From an uncultured Eubacteriales bacterium (GTDB lineage: Bacteria; Bacillota; Clostridia; Oscillospirales; CAG-272), in assembly GCA_905201895.1 (NCBI GenBank), contig CAJKPX010000002.1, positions 52,963-116,962 on the forward strand: DNA of 64,000 nt, written 5' to 3'. Shown one piece after another: positions 52,651 through 62,212 of the stretch (positions are counted from its first letter, which is position 1; each line of letters starts with the position of its first letter). A program made the position numbers and the translations under genes. The notes under the pieces were generated by a model that was not told the origin of the DNA, ran no database searches, and saw only the letters and a list, made by a program, of their open reading frames with translations.

Positions 52651-55236
52651 ATGAAAAAGAAGCTGACCATTGGAATTCTGGCGCACGTTGACGCAGGAAA
52701 AACCACGCTCTCCGAAGCCCTGCTCTATCTCTCGGGCAGAATCCGCACACTCGGGCGCGTAGACCACAAAAACACCTATCTCGACACCAACGCCATGGAG
52801 CGCGAGCGCGGAATCACGATTTTTTCCAAGCAGGCGCGTTTTTCAACCGAGCACTGCGACTTCATCCTGCTCGACACGCCCGGGCACGTGGATTTTTCGG
52901 CAGAGACCGAGCGCACGCTGGCGCTCCTTGACTATGCCATCCTTTTGGTGAGCGCGGCGGACGGTGTGCAGAATCACACGCGCACGCTCTGGCAGCTGCT
53001 GGAGTTCTACAACATTCCCACCTTTGTGTTCGTCAACAAGACAGACCTTGCGATCCATCGTCAGGAGGAGCTTGCCGCGTCGATCGCGGAAACGCTTTCG
53101 CCGCGTATCGTCCCCTTCTACGAGGCGGACACCCAAGCCGAGCGCGACGAACGCTTGGCACTCCTTTGCGAGGAATTTCTCAACTCGGTGCTCGCGGGAG
53201 AACCGATCGGGGCGGATGCAGTTGCCGAGCTGATCGGCAGGCGTCGCCTTTTTCCCTGCCTGTTTGGGTCGGCTCTGCGCACGGTGGGGATCGAATTTCT
53301 GCTTGAAACAGTCGACCGACTCACGCGAGCACCGATCTACCCCGAGGACGAATTCGGGGCACGGGTTTACAAGATTGCACGCCACGGCTCGACGCGCTTG
53401 ACCTACCTCAAAATCACGGGCGGCAGACTCTCTGCACGCGACGAGCTGCGCTATCTCTCGCCCGACGGCAAGCCGATGCGCGAGAAGGTGGCACAGATCA
53501 GACTTTATTCGGGCGAAAAATTCGAGCAGGTCGACACGGTTGAAGCAGGTGAGATCTGCGCCGCGATCGGTCTCTCGGCAACCTATGCGGGTCAGGGTCT
53601 TGGGCTCGAGAGCGACACCTGCCGCCCAATTCTGGAGCCTGTGCTCTCCTATCGCATCGTCCTGCCCCCCGCATGCGACCCACGCGTATTCTTCCCCAAG
53701 CTCAAGGAGCTCGAGGAGGAGGACCCCTCCCTGCATCTGCTTTGGAATGCGGAGCTCTCTCAAATTGAGGCACGTCTGATGGGCGAGATGCAGATCGACC
53801 TGCTCCGCCACACGGTGCGCGAGCGCTTTGGGGTCGATTGCCAGCTCGATACGGGTAAAATTCTATACCAGGAAAAAATTGCATCCCGTGCAATCGGAAT
53901 CGGGCATTTTGAACCGCTCCGCCACTATGCCGAGGTGCAGCTGCTCCTCGAACCGCAGCCAAAGGGAACGGGATTGATCTTTGACACCAAGCTCTCCGAG
54001 AACGAGCTGGACCGAAATTGGCAGCGGCTGATCCTCTCGCATCTCTATGAGAAGGCACACAGAGGCACGCTGATCGGAGCAGCTCTGACAGATACTAAAA
54101 TCACGCTCGTTGCGGGACGTGCACACCTCAAGCACACCGAGGGCGGCGATTTCCGCGAGGCAACCCTGCGTGCCGTCCGCCACGGACTCATGACGGCGGG
54201 CTGCGTTCTGCTTGAGCCCTACTACCGCTTCCGCATGGAGCTCCCCGCCGCATCGGTGGGACGTGCAATGAGCGATCTGCAAAACGGCTCTGCCACCTTT
54301 GAGATTGAATCGAGCACCGAGGAGCGCGCCGTGATCACGGGCAGAGCCCCTGTTGCCACCCTGCACGGCTACTCGCGCGAACTGCTCTCCTACACGCGCG
54401 GCGAGGGTCGCATCTTTTGCACCTCCGATGGCTACGAGCCCTGCCACAACAGCGAGGAGGTGATCGCCTCGGCGGGATACGATCCCGAGGCTGATACCGA
54501 AAACACGCCGCATTCGGTCTTTTGCGAACACGGTGCGGGCTTTGTGGTCCCCTGGAGCGAGGTGGACGCCTATAAGCACCTCGATGCCTCGGCATATCTG
54601 CGGGGTGCCGACGAGCCGCTCCTGCCGCGCGCATCGGGGCTCGGACGCAAATACAGCCTCTCCGAGGAGGAGCTGGAGGCGATCATGCTCCGTGAGTTTG
54701 GTCCGATCAAGCGCCGCCGATACAGCGAGCCGCGGGTGCACGCCGCCGACAAGAAACAGAAAAAGGCACACCGTCCCCCCGAAAAGCCGCACCGACGCAT
54801 GGTGATTATCGACGGCTACAACGTTATCTATGCGTGGGACAATCTGCGCGAGCTTGCCGACTTCAGTTTGGAGAAGGCACGCGAAACACTCATGGATCTC
54901 TTGAGCAATTACGTGGCATATACCAAATGCGAGGTTGTGTTGGTCTTTGACGCCTACCGCGTGAAGGAAGGCGTGGGCTCGGATTTCGTGCATGACAATT
55001 ACCGCGTGGTCTACACGAGGGAGGATCAGACCGCCGACGCCTATATTGAGAAGCTGATGTTTGAGCTCGGTCCCGACTATGACGTGCGCGTGGTGACGGG
55101 CGATCGCTTGGTGCAATTCTCGGCGGTCCATGCAGGCATTCTGCGCGTCACGGCGGCGGAATTTCTCGCCGAGGTCACACTTGTTGGCAACGAAATCGCA
55201 GAGTTTATCCGCAAGCTGGCGGAACAGAAAATATAA
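52651..55236 (+). CDS. TetM-like ribosome-associated GTPase fused to a Rae1-like NYN nuclease
   Basis: An 861-residue fusion. Residues 1-650 are an elongation-factor-G/TetM-type GTPase: AHVDAGKTT (P-loop), DTPGHVD and NKTD, followed by domains II-V. From about 717 to the end there is an NYN/PIN-type domain (MVIIDGYNVIYAWD, VLVFDAYRV, TREDQTADAYIEK, VVTGDR) like YacP/Rae1, the ribosome-dependent mRNA endonuclease. A charged linker (about 680-715) joins them. The fusion suggests a factor that binds the ribosomal A site and cuts mRNA, or rescues stalled ribosomes. True tetracycline protection is not assured. GAGAGGAGG precedes the ATG. Confidence 0.87.
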   Translation: MKKKLTIGILAHVDAGKTTLSEALLYLSGRIRTLGRVDHKNTYLDTNAMERERGITIFSKQARFSTEHCDFILLDTPGHVDFSAETERTLALLDYAILLVSAADGVQNHTRTLWQLLEFYNIPTFVFVNKTDLAIHRQEELAASIAETLSPRIVPFYEADTQAERDERLALLCEEFLNSVLAGEPIGADAVAELIGRRRLFPCLFGSALRTVGIEFLLETVDRLTRAPIYPEDEFGARVYKIARHGSTRLTYLKITGGRLSARDELRYLSPDGKPMREKVAQIRLYSGEKFEQVDTVEAGEICAAIGLSATYAGQGLGLESDTCRPILEPVLSYRIVLPPACDPRVFFPKLKELEEEDPSLHLLWNAELSQIEARLMGEMQIDLLRHTVRERFGVDCQLDTGKILYQEKIASRAIGIGHFEPLRHYAEVQLLLEPQPKGTGLIFDTKLSENELDRNWQRLILSHLYEKAHRGTLIGAALTDTKITLVAGRAHLKHTEGGDFREATLRAVRHGLMTAGCVLLEPYYRFRMELPAASVGRAMSDLQNGSATFEIESSTEERAVITGRAPVATLHGYSRELLSYTRGEGRIFCTSDGYEPCHNSEEVIASAGYDPEADTENTPHSVFCEHGAGFVVPWSEVDAYKHLDASAYLRGADEPLLPRASGLGRKYSLSEEELEAIMLREFGPIKRRRYSEPRVHAADKKQKKAHRPPEKPHRRMVIIDGYNVIYAWDNLRELADFSLEKARETLMDLLSNYVAYTKCEVVLVFDAYRVKEGVGSDFVHDNYRVVYTREDQTADAYIEKLMFELGPDYDVRVVTGDRLVQFSAVHAGILRVTAAEFLAEVTLVGNEIAEFIRKLAEQKI

Positions 55237-55288
55237 AAGCACCCGAATGCAGTTCGGTTCGTTTCCAAGCTGCAAATGGGTGCTTTTT
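55236..55288 (+). terminator. Terminator after the GTPase-nuclease fusion
   Basis: AAAGCACCC pairs with GGGTGCTTT across an internal region, followed by TTGT on the + strand. The stem starts within the stop codon. Confidence 0.78.
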
Positions 55289-55334
55289 GTATTCTGCTTT
55301 GGGTCAAAGAGTCGCTTGTTGCACCGCGACGCCC

Positions 55335-56000
55335 TTACCACACAAACGGGATCAAGCGGTATTTCACCTTTTTTCGGTATGCGGCGTAGCCCTCCAGTCC
55401 CTCGGTTAGCACGCGCTCCTCGTCAAGGATGCGCACCACGATCAGGATGGGATAGAGCGCCATCGCGCAGAGTCCCCAAAAGGAGCCGAGGATGAGCGGA
55501 ATGGGCAGAAACATCAGAAGCGTTGCAAGGTACATCGGGTGGCGCACCGCGCCATAGAGCCCCGTGTCGATCACGCGCTGCCCCTTTTGCACCTCCACCG
55601 TGCGCGAAAGATAGGCGTTCTCGCGCATGACCTCGGCGTAGATGCCGTAACCGAGCAGAAAAAGCGCCGAGCAGAGAATCACGCACCATGTCGGCACATG
55701 CGACCACCCGAAGCGATAGTCGAGCGCCGAGAGCACAAAGGTGAGCGGAAAAAGCAGACCCGAGAGTGCGAGCACACCCTTTTGCGCCTTTTCCTTCTCG
55801 CGTCCGTCAAGCCGCTTTGCAAGCAGCTCGGGAGCACGGAAGATCATCACGATCCCCATGACGAGCATCGGAACGAACAAAAGCACGAGAAAAAGCCACC
55901 CGTTGGGGTAATTCCAGGTCCACGCCGGTAAAAACAGGAGTGCCCCGAGCGCAGCAAGTCCCACCGAAAATTTCAAAAATGCATTGCATGCAAGCTTCAT
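55335..56000 (-). CDS. Isoprenylcysteine methyltransferase-like membrane protein
   Basis: A 221-residue membrane protein of the ICMT/phospholipid methyltransferase family. It has five to six helices; the C-terminal SAM-binding part reads YGAVRHPMYLATLLMFL ... RILDEERVLTEGLEGYAAY, with the conserved RHP and EE motifs. The substrate in bacteria is unknown. It lies 51 bp upstream of the exonuclease gene stop, so the two are on the same strand but may be separate units. Confidence 0.85.
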   Translation of the reverse strand: MKLACNAFLKFSVGLAALGALLFLPAWTWNYPNGWLFLVLLFVPMLVMGIVMIFRAPELLAKRLDGREKEKAQKGVLALSGLLFPLTFVLSALDYRFGWSHVPTWCVILCSALFLLGYGIYAEVMRENAYLSRTVEVQKGQRVIDTGLYGAVRHPMYLATLLMFLPIPLILGSFWGLCAMALYPILIVVRILDEERVLTEGLEGYAAYRKKVKYRLIPFVW

Positions 56001-56051
56001 GAGTCTCCCCCCTAAAAGGTTAATTTTGCTGTACGGATCAAGAGCTTGGCA

Positions 56052-56810
56052 TCATTCGAGCTCGATGCCAACGGGGCAATGGTCGCTCCCCATCACGTCG
56101 GTCAGGATAAAGGAATCCTTCACGCGCGGCAAAAGTCGCTCGGAGACCACGAAATAGTCGATGCGCCACCCCGCGTTCTTCTCACGCGCATGGAACATAT
56201 AGCTCCACCAAGAATACTCCACGCGATCGGGATATAGGCGGCGGTAGGTGTCGGCAAAGCCCGCATTGAGCAGCTCACCGAACTTGGCACGCTCCTCGTC
56301 GGAAAAGCCTGCGTTGCCGCGGTTGGACTTGGGATTTTTGAGGTCGATCTCCTCATGCGCCACGTTGAGGTCTCCGCAATAGATCACGGGCTTCTCTGCG
56401 TCGAGCGCGGTGATATAGGCGCGGAGCGCATCCTCCCACGCCATGCGGTAGTCAAGGCGCGCAAGCTCGCGCTGCGCGTTCGGCGTGTAGACGCAGAGCA
56501 AATAAAAATCGGGATATTCGAGTGTGATCGCACGCCCCTCACCGTCATGCGCGGGGTCACCGATGCCGTAGCGCACCGAGATCGGCTCGTGCCTGGTAAA
56601 GATCGCCGTTCCCGAATAACCCTTTCGTTCGGCGCTGCTCCAATACTGATAGTATCCCGCGGGCGCAAAATCCGCCTGCCCTTCCATCATTTTGGTTTCC
56701 TGAATGCACACAAAATCGGCATTCTGCGCAGCAAAAAAATCGGCAAAGCCCTTGCCGAGGCAGGCGCGAAAGCCGTTGACGTTCCATGAAATCAGCTTCA
56801 AATCTCCCAC
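56052..56810 (-). CDS. xth: Exonuclease III / AP endonuclease
   Basis: A 252-residue DNA repair nuclease of the exonuclease III family. [19 protein letters not shown] (metal Glu), [14 protein letters not shown] and the C-terminal [11 protein letters not shown] (catalytic Asp-His) are complete. It repairs abasic sites. It has its own promoter (TTGAAA-17-TATAAT). Confidence 0.95.
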   Translation of the reverse strand: MGDLKLISWNVNGFRACLGKGFADFFAAQNADFVCIQETKMMEGQADFAPAGYYQYWSSAERKGYSGTAIFTRHEPISVRYGIGDPAHDGEGRAITLEYPDFYLLCVYTPNAQRELARLDYRMAWEDALRAYITALDAEKPVIYCGDLNVAHEEIDLKNPKSNRGNAGFSDEERAKFGELLNAGFADTYRRLYPDRVEYSWWSYMFHAREKNAGWRIDYFVVSERLLPRVKDSFILTDVMGSDHCPVGIELE

Positions 56811-56840
56811 TCCTCTCCGCGATCATGTGCGATATACTTT

Positions 56841-56869
56841 ATTATACCACGTTTTTTTGGGGTTTTCAA
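56841..56869 (-). promoter_or_regulatory. Promoter of the exonuclease III gene
   Basis: On the - strand TTGAAA (56869-56864), 17 bp, TATAAT (56846-56841). Confidence 0.78.
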
Positions 56870-56911
56870 GATTTTTTTGTCAACGAGACGTTTTTTCTGT
56901 CAATTTTCGTG

Positions 56912-56940
56912 TTGACAAGGTAGGTTTGTTATGATATAAT
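56912..56940 (+). promoter_or_regulatory. Promoter of the aryl-acid operon
   Basis: TTGACA (56912-56917), 17 bp, TATAAT (56935-56940), an exact consensus, 46 bp before the symporter start. No T-box or other leader structure lies between. Confidence 0.88.
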
Positions 56941-56986
56941 ATTAGATATTTTATTATAATGTATACGAAAATCAGGAGACAGTTGC

Positions 56987-58528
56987 ATGGTACTCGATTA
57001 TATCGTTCTACTCCTCTACGCGGTCGCAATGATCGCGGTGGCGGTTGCTACGAAAAAACGCTCGGGCTCGGTAAGCGACTTTTTGCTTGCGGGCAAGCGA
57101 GGACTCAACGGCTGGATGACGGCATTCGCTTACGGAACGACCTATTTTTCTGCCGTGATCTTCATCGGATATGCGGGGCAGTTCGGCCGCTCGTTCGGTT
57201 TGGCGTCAGTTTGGATCGGAATTGGAAACGCCGTCATCGGCACGCTCATTGCATGGCTCGTGCTCGCAAAGAGAACTAAGAACATGACGCGCCGCCTGGA
57301 CGCGAAAACCATGCCCGAGTTTTTTGAAAAACGCTTCGGGAGCACACACCTCAAGCTCTTTTCCGCCGTGATCATCTTCGTTTTTCTCATTCCTTACTCT
57401 GCCTCGGTTTACAACGGCTTGAGCAGTCTGTTTGAGATCGTGTTCGGAATCGAGGGCTGGATCGTGATGATTGCGCTCGCCGCGCTCACCGCGCTCTATC
57501 TCTTCTTCGGCGGTTATTTTGCAACCGCGCTCTCGGATTTTATCCAGGGCATCCTGATGATCGTTGGCGTGGTCTGCATGGTCCTCTGCTTCATGAACAC
57601 CAAGCAGGTCAATTGGGACATTTCCGAGCTTGTGGAGAACCCCAATCTCACCTGGTTTACGTTTGACTCCGATCACACGGGGCTCTACGGCAGCACCGCA
57701 TCACTCATTTCGCTGATTCTGCTCACCTCGCTCGGCGTGTGGGCACTTCCGCAAACCATTCACAAATACTATGCCATCCGCGATAAAAAGGCGATCACGC
57801 AGGGCGTTGTGGTGAGCACGGCATTTGCACTCGTCATTGGATTTATCGCCTACTTCACGGGAGCGCTTAGCCACTTCTTCCCCGAGGTTGCGGGCACGCC
57901 GGACGCACAGGTGATCCCCGTGATGCTCTCGGTTGCGATCCCCTCGGGTCTGATCGGAGTAATCGCCGTTCTCATCCTCTCGGCAAGCATGTCCACCCTC
58001 TCGTCGGTTTCGCTTGCAAGCGCCTCGGTGATTGCCATCGACATCTACAAGGGAGCGATCAACAAAAAAGCAGAGGACAAGCGCGTGAATACCGTGATGC
58101 GTTTGCTCTGTCTGCTCTTCGTTGTGATCTCGGTAGTGCTCGCAGTGCTCAATGAGCACCTCCACATTGCCGCCATCGCCTACATGATGGGCATCAGCTG
58201 GGGTACACTCGCGGGCTGCTTTATGGGTCCGTACGTGCTCGGTCTGCTTTGGAAGCGCGTAACCGTTCCTGCGGTGTGGGCATCCTGCATCTCCTCCCTC
58301 GTTCTCACGGTTTCGCTGATTTTTGTATTCGGCTACGACAAGAACGGTTGGAGCTGCAATTTTACCACCGCGCTCAAGGACGGCGTTGCAACGTCCCCCA
58401 TGATCGGCGTGATCTGCATGATATTTTCGCTGATCGTCACGGTGTTGGTCAGCCTCATGACCAAAAAGCCCAACGATGAAATTCTCTACTCAGCCTTCGA
58501 TAAGCCACTCGAAGACGAAATCAAATAA
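56987..58528 (+). CDS. Sodium:solute symporter (SSS family)
   Basis: A 513-residue transporter with about 13 helices. AYGTTYFSAVIFIGYAG near residue 50 and the sodium-site helix around ASMSTLSSVSLASASV (about 330) are family features. SSS members carry sugars, amino acids, vitamins or carboxylates with sodium. The substrate here is probably an aryl or short carboxylate, since the next genes activate and carboxylate such acids; that is inference. CAGGAGA precedes the ATG. Confidence 0.87.
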   Translation: MVLDYIVLLLYAVAMIAVAVATKKRSGSVSDFLLAGKRGLNGWMTAFAYGTTYFSAVIFIGYAGQFGRSFGLASVWIGIGNAVIGTLIAWLVLAKRTKNMTRRLDAKTMPEFFEKRFGSTHLKLFSAVIIFVFLIPYSASVYNGLSSLFEIVFGIEGWIVMIALAALTALYLFFGGYFATALSDFIQGILMIVGVVCMVLCFMNTKQVNWDISELVENPNLTWFTFDSDHTGLYGSTASLISLILLTSLGVWALPQTIHKYYAIRDKKAITQGVVVSTAFALVIGFIAYFTGALSHFFPEVAGTPDAQVIPVMLSVAIPSGLIGVIAVLILSASMSTLSSVSLASASVIAIDIYKGAINKKAEDKRVNTVMRLLCLLFVVISVVLAVLNEHLHIAAIAYMMGISWGTLAGCFMGPYVLGLLWKRVTVPAVWASCISSLVLTVSLIFVFGYDKNGWSCNFTTALKDGVATSPMIGVICMIFSLIVTVLVSLMTKKPNDEILYSAFDKPLEDEIK

Positions 58529-58544
58529 AGAAAGGTTCTCTCTC

Positions 58545-59846
58545 ATGATTTGGTCTAAGGAAGAAACGTTACCAAGAAAAGAAATCGAGGCGCTGCAGCT
58601 TGCGCGCCTGCAGGAAACGGTTGCACGCGTGTATGACCGCGTGCCCGCCTACCGCAAAAAAATGGATGACGCGGGTGTGAAGCCCGAGGACATCCAAACG
58701 CTCGCCGATCTTGCAAGGCTCCCGTTCGTGACCAAGCAGGATATGCGCGACAACTATCCCTTTGGTCTCTTTGCGGTCGACCGCGACAAGCTCGTGCGCA
58801 TCCACGCGTCGAGCGGGACAACCGGAAAGCCTACCGTGGTCGGCTACACCGAGGAGGATCTGAAAACCTGGACCGACTGCGTTTCGCGTATTGCCTGCAT
58901 GGGTGGTGCAAGCTCGCATGACGTGGCACAGATCTGCTTTGGCTACGGCATGTTTACGGGCGCGCTCGGACTCCACTACGGACTTGAGAAGATCGGTGCC
59001 ACCATCGTTCCCTCCTCCACGGGCAACTCGCAAAAGCAGATCATGTATATGCAGGATTTTGAAACCTCATTGCTGGTTGCGACACCCTCCTACGCACTGC
59101 GTCTTGCCGAGGTTGCACGAGAAATGGGCGTGGATCCCGTTCATGACCTGAAGGTGAAGATTGCACTTGTGGGAAGTGAGCTGCTCACCGATGCTATGCG
59201 TGAGGAAATGCACAAATATTGGGGTCCCGATATTCTGATTACATCCAACTACGGCATGAGCGAGCTCATGGGTCCCGGCGTTTCGGGTGAATGCCTGGAG
59301 CACTGCGGCATGCATATCAACGAGGATTACTTCATCCCCGAGATCATTGATCCCAAAACGGGCGAGATCCTGCCTGCGGGCGAGCAGGGTGAGCTCGTGA
59401 TCACCTGCATCAAAAAGGAGGGGCTGCCCCTCATCCGCTACCGCACGAAGGATATCACCCGCCTGTTCTACGAGCCCTGTAAATGCGGTCGCACCTTCTG
59501 CCGCATGGAAAATCTTTCGGGACGAAGCGACGATATGCTCAAAATTCGCGGCGTAAACGTGTTCCCGAGTCAGATCGAGGAGGTGATCCTCTCGATCCCC
59601 GAGCTCGGACCGCACTATGAGATCATCCTCGAGCGCGAGGGCTACCTCGACAAGCTCACGGTGAAGGTCGAGCTCGCGCAGAGCACCGACTCCTTTAAGA
59701 AGCTCGAGCAGATTTCCTCCGACGTGCGCTCCCGCCTGAGAACCATTCTCGGTCTGGACGCCAAGGTGATGCTCGAATCGCCCAATACCCTGCAGCGCTT
59801 TGAGGGTAAGGCAAAGCGCGTAAAAGATTTCAGATTCAAGGAGTGA
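58545..59846 (+). CDS. paaK: Phenylacetate-CoA ligase 1
   Basis: A 433-residue AMP-forming ligase of the PaaK family. HASSGTTGKPTVVGYT is the phosphate loop, with GYGMFTGALGLHYG, YGMSELMGPGV and a C-terminal KIRGVNVFPSQIE. The length and motifs are typical. It activates phenylacetate, indoleacetate or related acids with ATP and CoA. The start is ATG 58545, 17 bp after the symporter stop, with AGAAAGG. It overlaps the region before IorA, so it is in the same operon. Confidence 0.92.
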   Translation: MIWSKEETLPRKEIEALQLARLQETVARVYDRVPAYRKKMDDAGVKPEDIQTLADLARLPFVTKQDMRDNYPFGLFAVDRDKLVRIHASSGTTGKPTVVGYTEEDLKTWTDCVSRIACMGGASSHDVAQICFGYGMFTGALGLHYGLEKIGATIVPSSTGNSQKQIMYMQDFETSLLVATPSYALRLAEVAREMGVDPVHDLKVKIALVGSELLTDAMREEMHKYWGPDILITSNYGMSELMGPGVSGECLEHCGMHINEDYFIPEIIDPKTGEILPAGEQGELVITCIKKEGLPLIRYRTKDITRLFYEPCKCGRTFCRMENLSGRSDDMLKIRGVNVFPSQIEEVILSIPELGPHYEIILEREGYLDKLTVKVELAQSTDSFKKLEQISSDVRSRLRTILGLDAKVMLESPNTLQRFEGKAKRVKDFRFKE

Positions 59847-59851
59847 TAGAC

Positions 59852-61591
59852 ATGGCAAAGAAAACGATTATGCTCGGTAACGAGGCAATTGCGAGAGGCG
59901 CATGGGAGGCAGGCGTTACCGTCTCCAGCGCATACCCCGGAACCCCCAGCACCGAGATCAGCGAATATCTGGCAAAATACGATGAGGTTTACACCGAGTG
60001 GGCACCCAACGAAAAGGTTGCCGCAGAGGTGGCGATCGGTGCTTCAATCGCGGGCGCAAGAAGTATGGCTTGCATGAAGCACGTTGGACTCAACGTGGCA
60101 AGCGATCCGCTCTACACCTTTGCCTACACCGGCGTGACCGGAGGCTCGGTGCTGGTGGTTGCAGACGACCCCGGTCTGGCAAGCTCGCAAAACGAGCAGG
60201 ACACGCGCATGATCGCGCGTGCCGCACACGTTCCGGTGCTTGAGCCCTCCGATAGCTCCGAGGCAAAGGAGTTCATGAAATATGCATACGAGCTCAGCGA
60301 ACAATACGACACCCCCGTGATCCTGCGCACCACCACCAAGCTTGCGCATTCGCAGAGCACGGTGGAGCTTTGCGACCGCGTAGAGGTGGCACGTAAGGAA
60401 TATGCACGCAACGTATCCAAATACGTGATGATGCCCGCATCTGCAATCGGCAGACACATTGCCGTGGAGGCGCGTGAGGAAAAGATGGCAAAGGATAGCG
60501 CCACCTTCCCCGTCAACCGCATTGAGCTCCGCGACAAAAAGCTCGGATTTATCACCTGCGGCATCGCGTATCAGTACGTCAGAGAGGCTTGCCCCGATGC
60601 AAGCGTGCTCAAGCTCGGTTTGGTTAACCCGATCTCCAAGGAATTGATCGCCGATTTTATAGCACAGGTGGAAACGGTTTACGTGTTCGAGGAGCTCGAG
60701 CCCGTGATCGAGGAGCAGGTCCGTGCGTGGGGCTTTGACGTGCGCGGCAAGGAGTGCTTCACCCGTCAGGGCGAATACAGCGCAAATATGCTCCGTCGCG
60801 TAATCTACGGCAAGGAAGATGCCGCATTCCAAAAGCAGGATGCTCCCAACCGTCCCCCCATCCTCTGCCCCGGATGCCCGCACAGAAGCGTGTTCTCGGT
60901 GCTCAAAAAACTCGGCATTCACGCCAGCGGCGACATCGGATGCTACACTCTCGGTGCAGTTGCGCCTCTGGGTGTAATTGACACCACGATCTGCATGGGC
61001 GCCAGCATTTCGGGTCTGCACGGTATGGAAAAGGCAGGCGGTAAGGACTTTATCAAAAATTGGGTTGCCGTGATCGGTGACTCGACCTTCCTGCACACGG
61101 GTATCAACTCGCTGATCAACATGGTCTACAACAAGGCAACCGGCACCGTGATGATCCTGGACAACCGCACCACGGGTATGACGGGTCATCAGGACCACGC
61201 CGCAACCGGCAAGACGCTCAAGGGCGAGGAAACCAACGCGATTAACTTCGTGGAGCTCTGCCACGCGGTGGGCGTGAAGAACGTGATCGAGGTCAATGCG
61301 TTTGACGTGCGTGAGCTTGAGCGCGTAGTGCGCGAGAGTGTTGCAAGCGACACGCTCACCGTGATCATCACAAAATCGCCCTGCGTACTGCTCAAGGGAC
61401 AGAAATTCCCCAACCGTTGCGTGGCAAATCCCGATGCCTGCCGTGCCTGCGGCGCGTGCCTCAAGATCGGTTGTCCCGCCATCACCAAGGGCACCGACGG
61501 CAAGATCAAAATCGACGAGACCATGTGCAACGGCTGCGGTCTTTGCAAAAATTACTGCAAGTTCAACGCAATAGAAACGGTGGTGAAATAA
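59852..61591 (+). CDS. iorA: Indolepyruvate:ferredoxin oxidoreductase, alpha subunit
   Basis: A 579-residue subunit combining the pyrimidine-binding and TPP domains. N-terminal LGNEAIARGAWEAGV and SSAYPGTPSTEI, the TPP region (ILCPGCPHRSVF; GDIGCYTLG; GDSTFLHTG) and two C-terminal ferredoxin clusters (CRACGACLKIGCP, CNGCGLCKNYC) are all present. It interconverts aryl-pyruvate and aryl-acetyl-CoA. The start is ATG 59852, 8 bp after AAGGAG; a GTG at 59843 overlaps that site. It is coupled to IorB, which begins 1 bp after the stop. Confidence 0.95.
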   Translation: MAKKTIMLGNEAIARGAWEAGVTVSSAYPGTPSTEISEYLAKYDEVYTEWAPNEKVAAEVAIGASIAGARSMACMKHVGLNVASDPLYTFAYTGVTGGSVLVVADDPGLASSQNEQDTRMIARAAHVPVLEPSDSSEAKEFMKYAYELSEQYDTPVILRTTTKLAHSQSTVELCDRVEVARKEYARNVSKYVMMPASAIGRHIAVEAREEKMAKDSATFPVNRIELRDKKLGFITCGIAYQYVREACPDASVLKLGLVNPISKELIADFIAQVETVYVFEELEPVIEEQVRAWGFDVRGKECFTRQGEYSANMLRRVIYGKEDAAFQKQDAPNRPPILCPGCPHRSVFSVLKKLGIHASGDIGCYTLGAVAPLGVIDTTICMGASISGLHGMEKAGGKDFIKNWVAVIGDSTFLHTGINSLINMVYNKATGTVMILDNRTTGMTGHQDHAATGKTLKGEETNAINFVELCHAVGVKNVIEVNAFDVRELERVVRESVASDTLTVIITKSPCVLLKGQKFPNRCVANPDACRACGACLKIGCPAITKGTDGKIKIDETMCNGCGLCKNYCKFNAIETVVK

Positions 61592-61592
61592 A

Positions 61593-62171
61593 ATGACAAA
61601 AAATATTATGATCGTGGGTGTTGGCGGTCAGGGTACCCTGCTGACCAGCCGCATCATCGGAAAAACCGCTCTGGAGCAGGGACTTGACGTTAAAATCTCC
61701 GAGGTGCACGGCATGGCACAGCGCGGCGGAAGCGTGGTAACCTTTGTGCGCTTCGGCGAATCGGTTGCAGAGCCGGTTGTGGAGGAGGGTCAGGCAGACG
61801 TAATCATCGCGTTTGAGCGACTCGAGGCACTTCGTTATTCGCATTTTCTCAAGCCCGATGGCGTGCTTGTGGTCAACGATTGCCGCATCGACCCTATGAC
61901 CGTTGTGATCGGTGCACGTGAATACCCCGAGGGAATTCTGGAGACATTGCGTCAGCAGCATGCGGTCTACGCAATTGACGGCATGTCGGTTGCAAAGGAG
62001 CTCGGGAACAGCAAGGTTCTCAACTCGGTCGTGCTCGGCTACGCCGCGCAATTTATCGGGTTTGACAGAGAGACTTGGCTGGAGGTTGTGGGCAGCACGG
62101 TACCTCCGAAGACCGTGGAGCTCAACCGTGCGGCGTTCCTGCGCGGCGCAGAGGCACATCAATCGGTCTAA
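61593..62171 (+). CDS. iorB: Indolepyruvate:ferredoxin oxidoreductase, beta subunit
   Basis: A 192-residue gamma-type domain subunit. VGVGGQGTLLTSRIIGK and EVHGMAQRGGSVVTFVRFG are the diagnostic motifs. It forms the working enzyme with IorA. The 3' end is followed by 41 bp to the second ligase gene. Confidence 0.94.
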   Translation: MTKNIMIVGVGGQGTLLTSRIIGKTALEQGLDVKISEVHGMAQRGGSVVTFVRFGESVAEPVVEEGQADVIIAFERLEALRYSHFLKPDGVLVVNDCRIDPMTVVIGAREYPEGILETLRQQHAVYAIDGMSVAKELGNSKVLNSVVLGYAAQFIGFDRETWLEVVGSTVPPKTVELNRAAFLRGAEAHQSV

Positions 62172-62212
62172 TCAAAAATCATATAATTCTACACAATAAC
62201 GAGGCAAAAACC

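Noticed and set aside
52651..55236. Call as a tetracycline resistance gene
   Set aside because: The GTPase is TetM-like, but the fused NYN domain and the lack of a resistance context make a housekeeping or stress role at least as likely.
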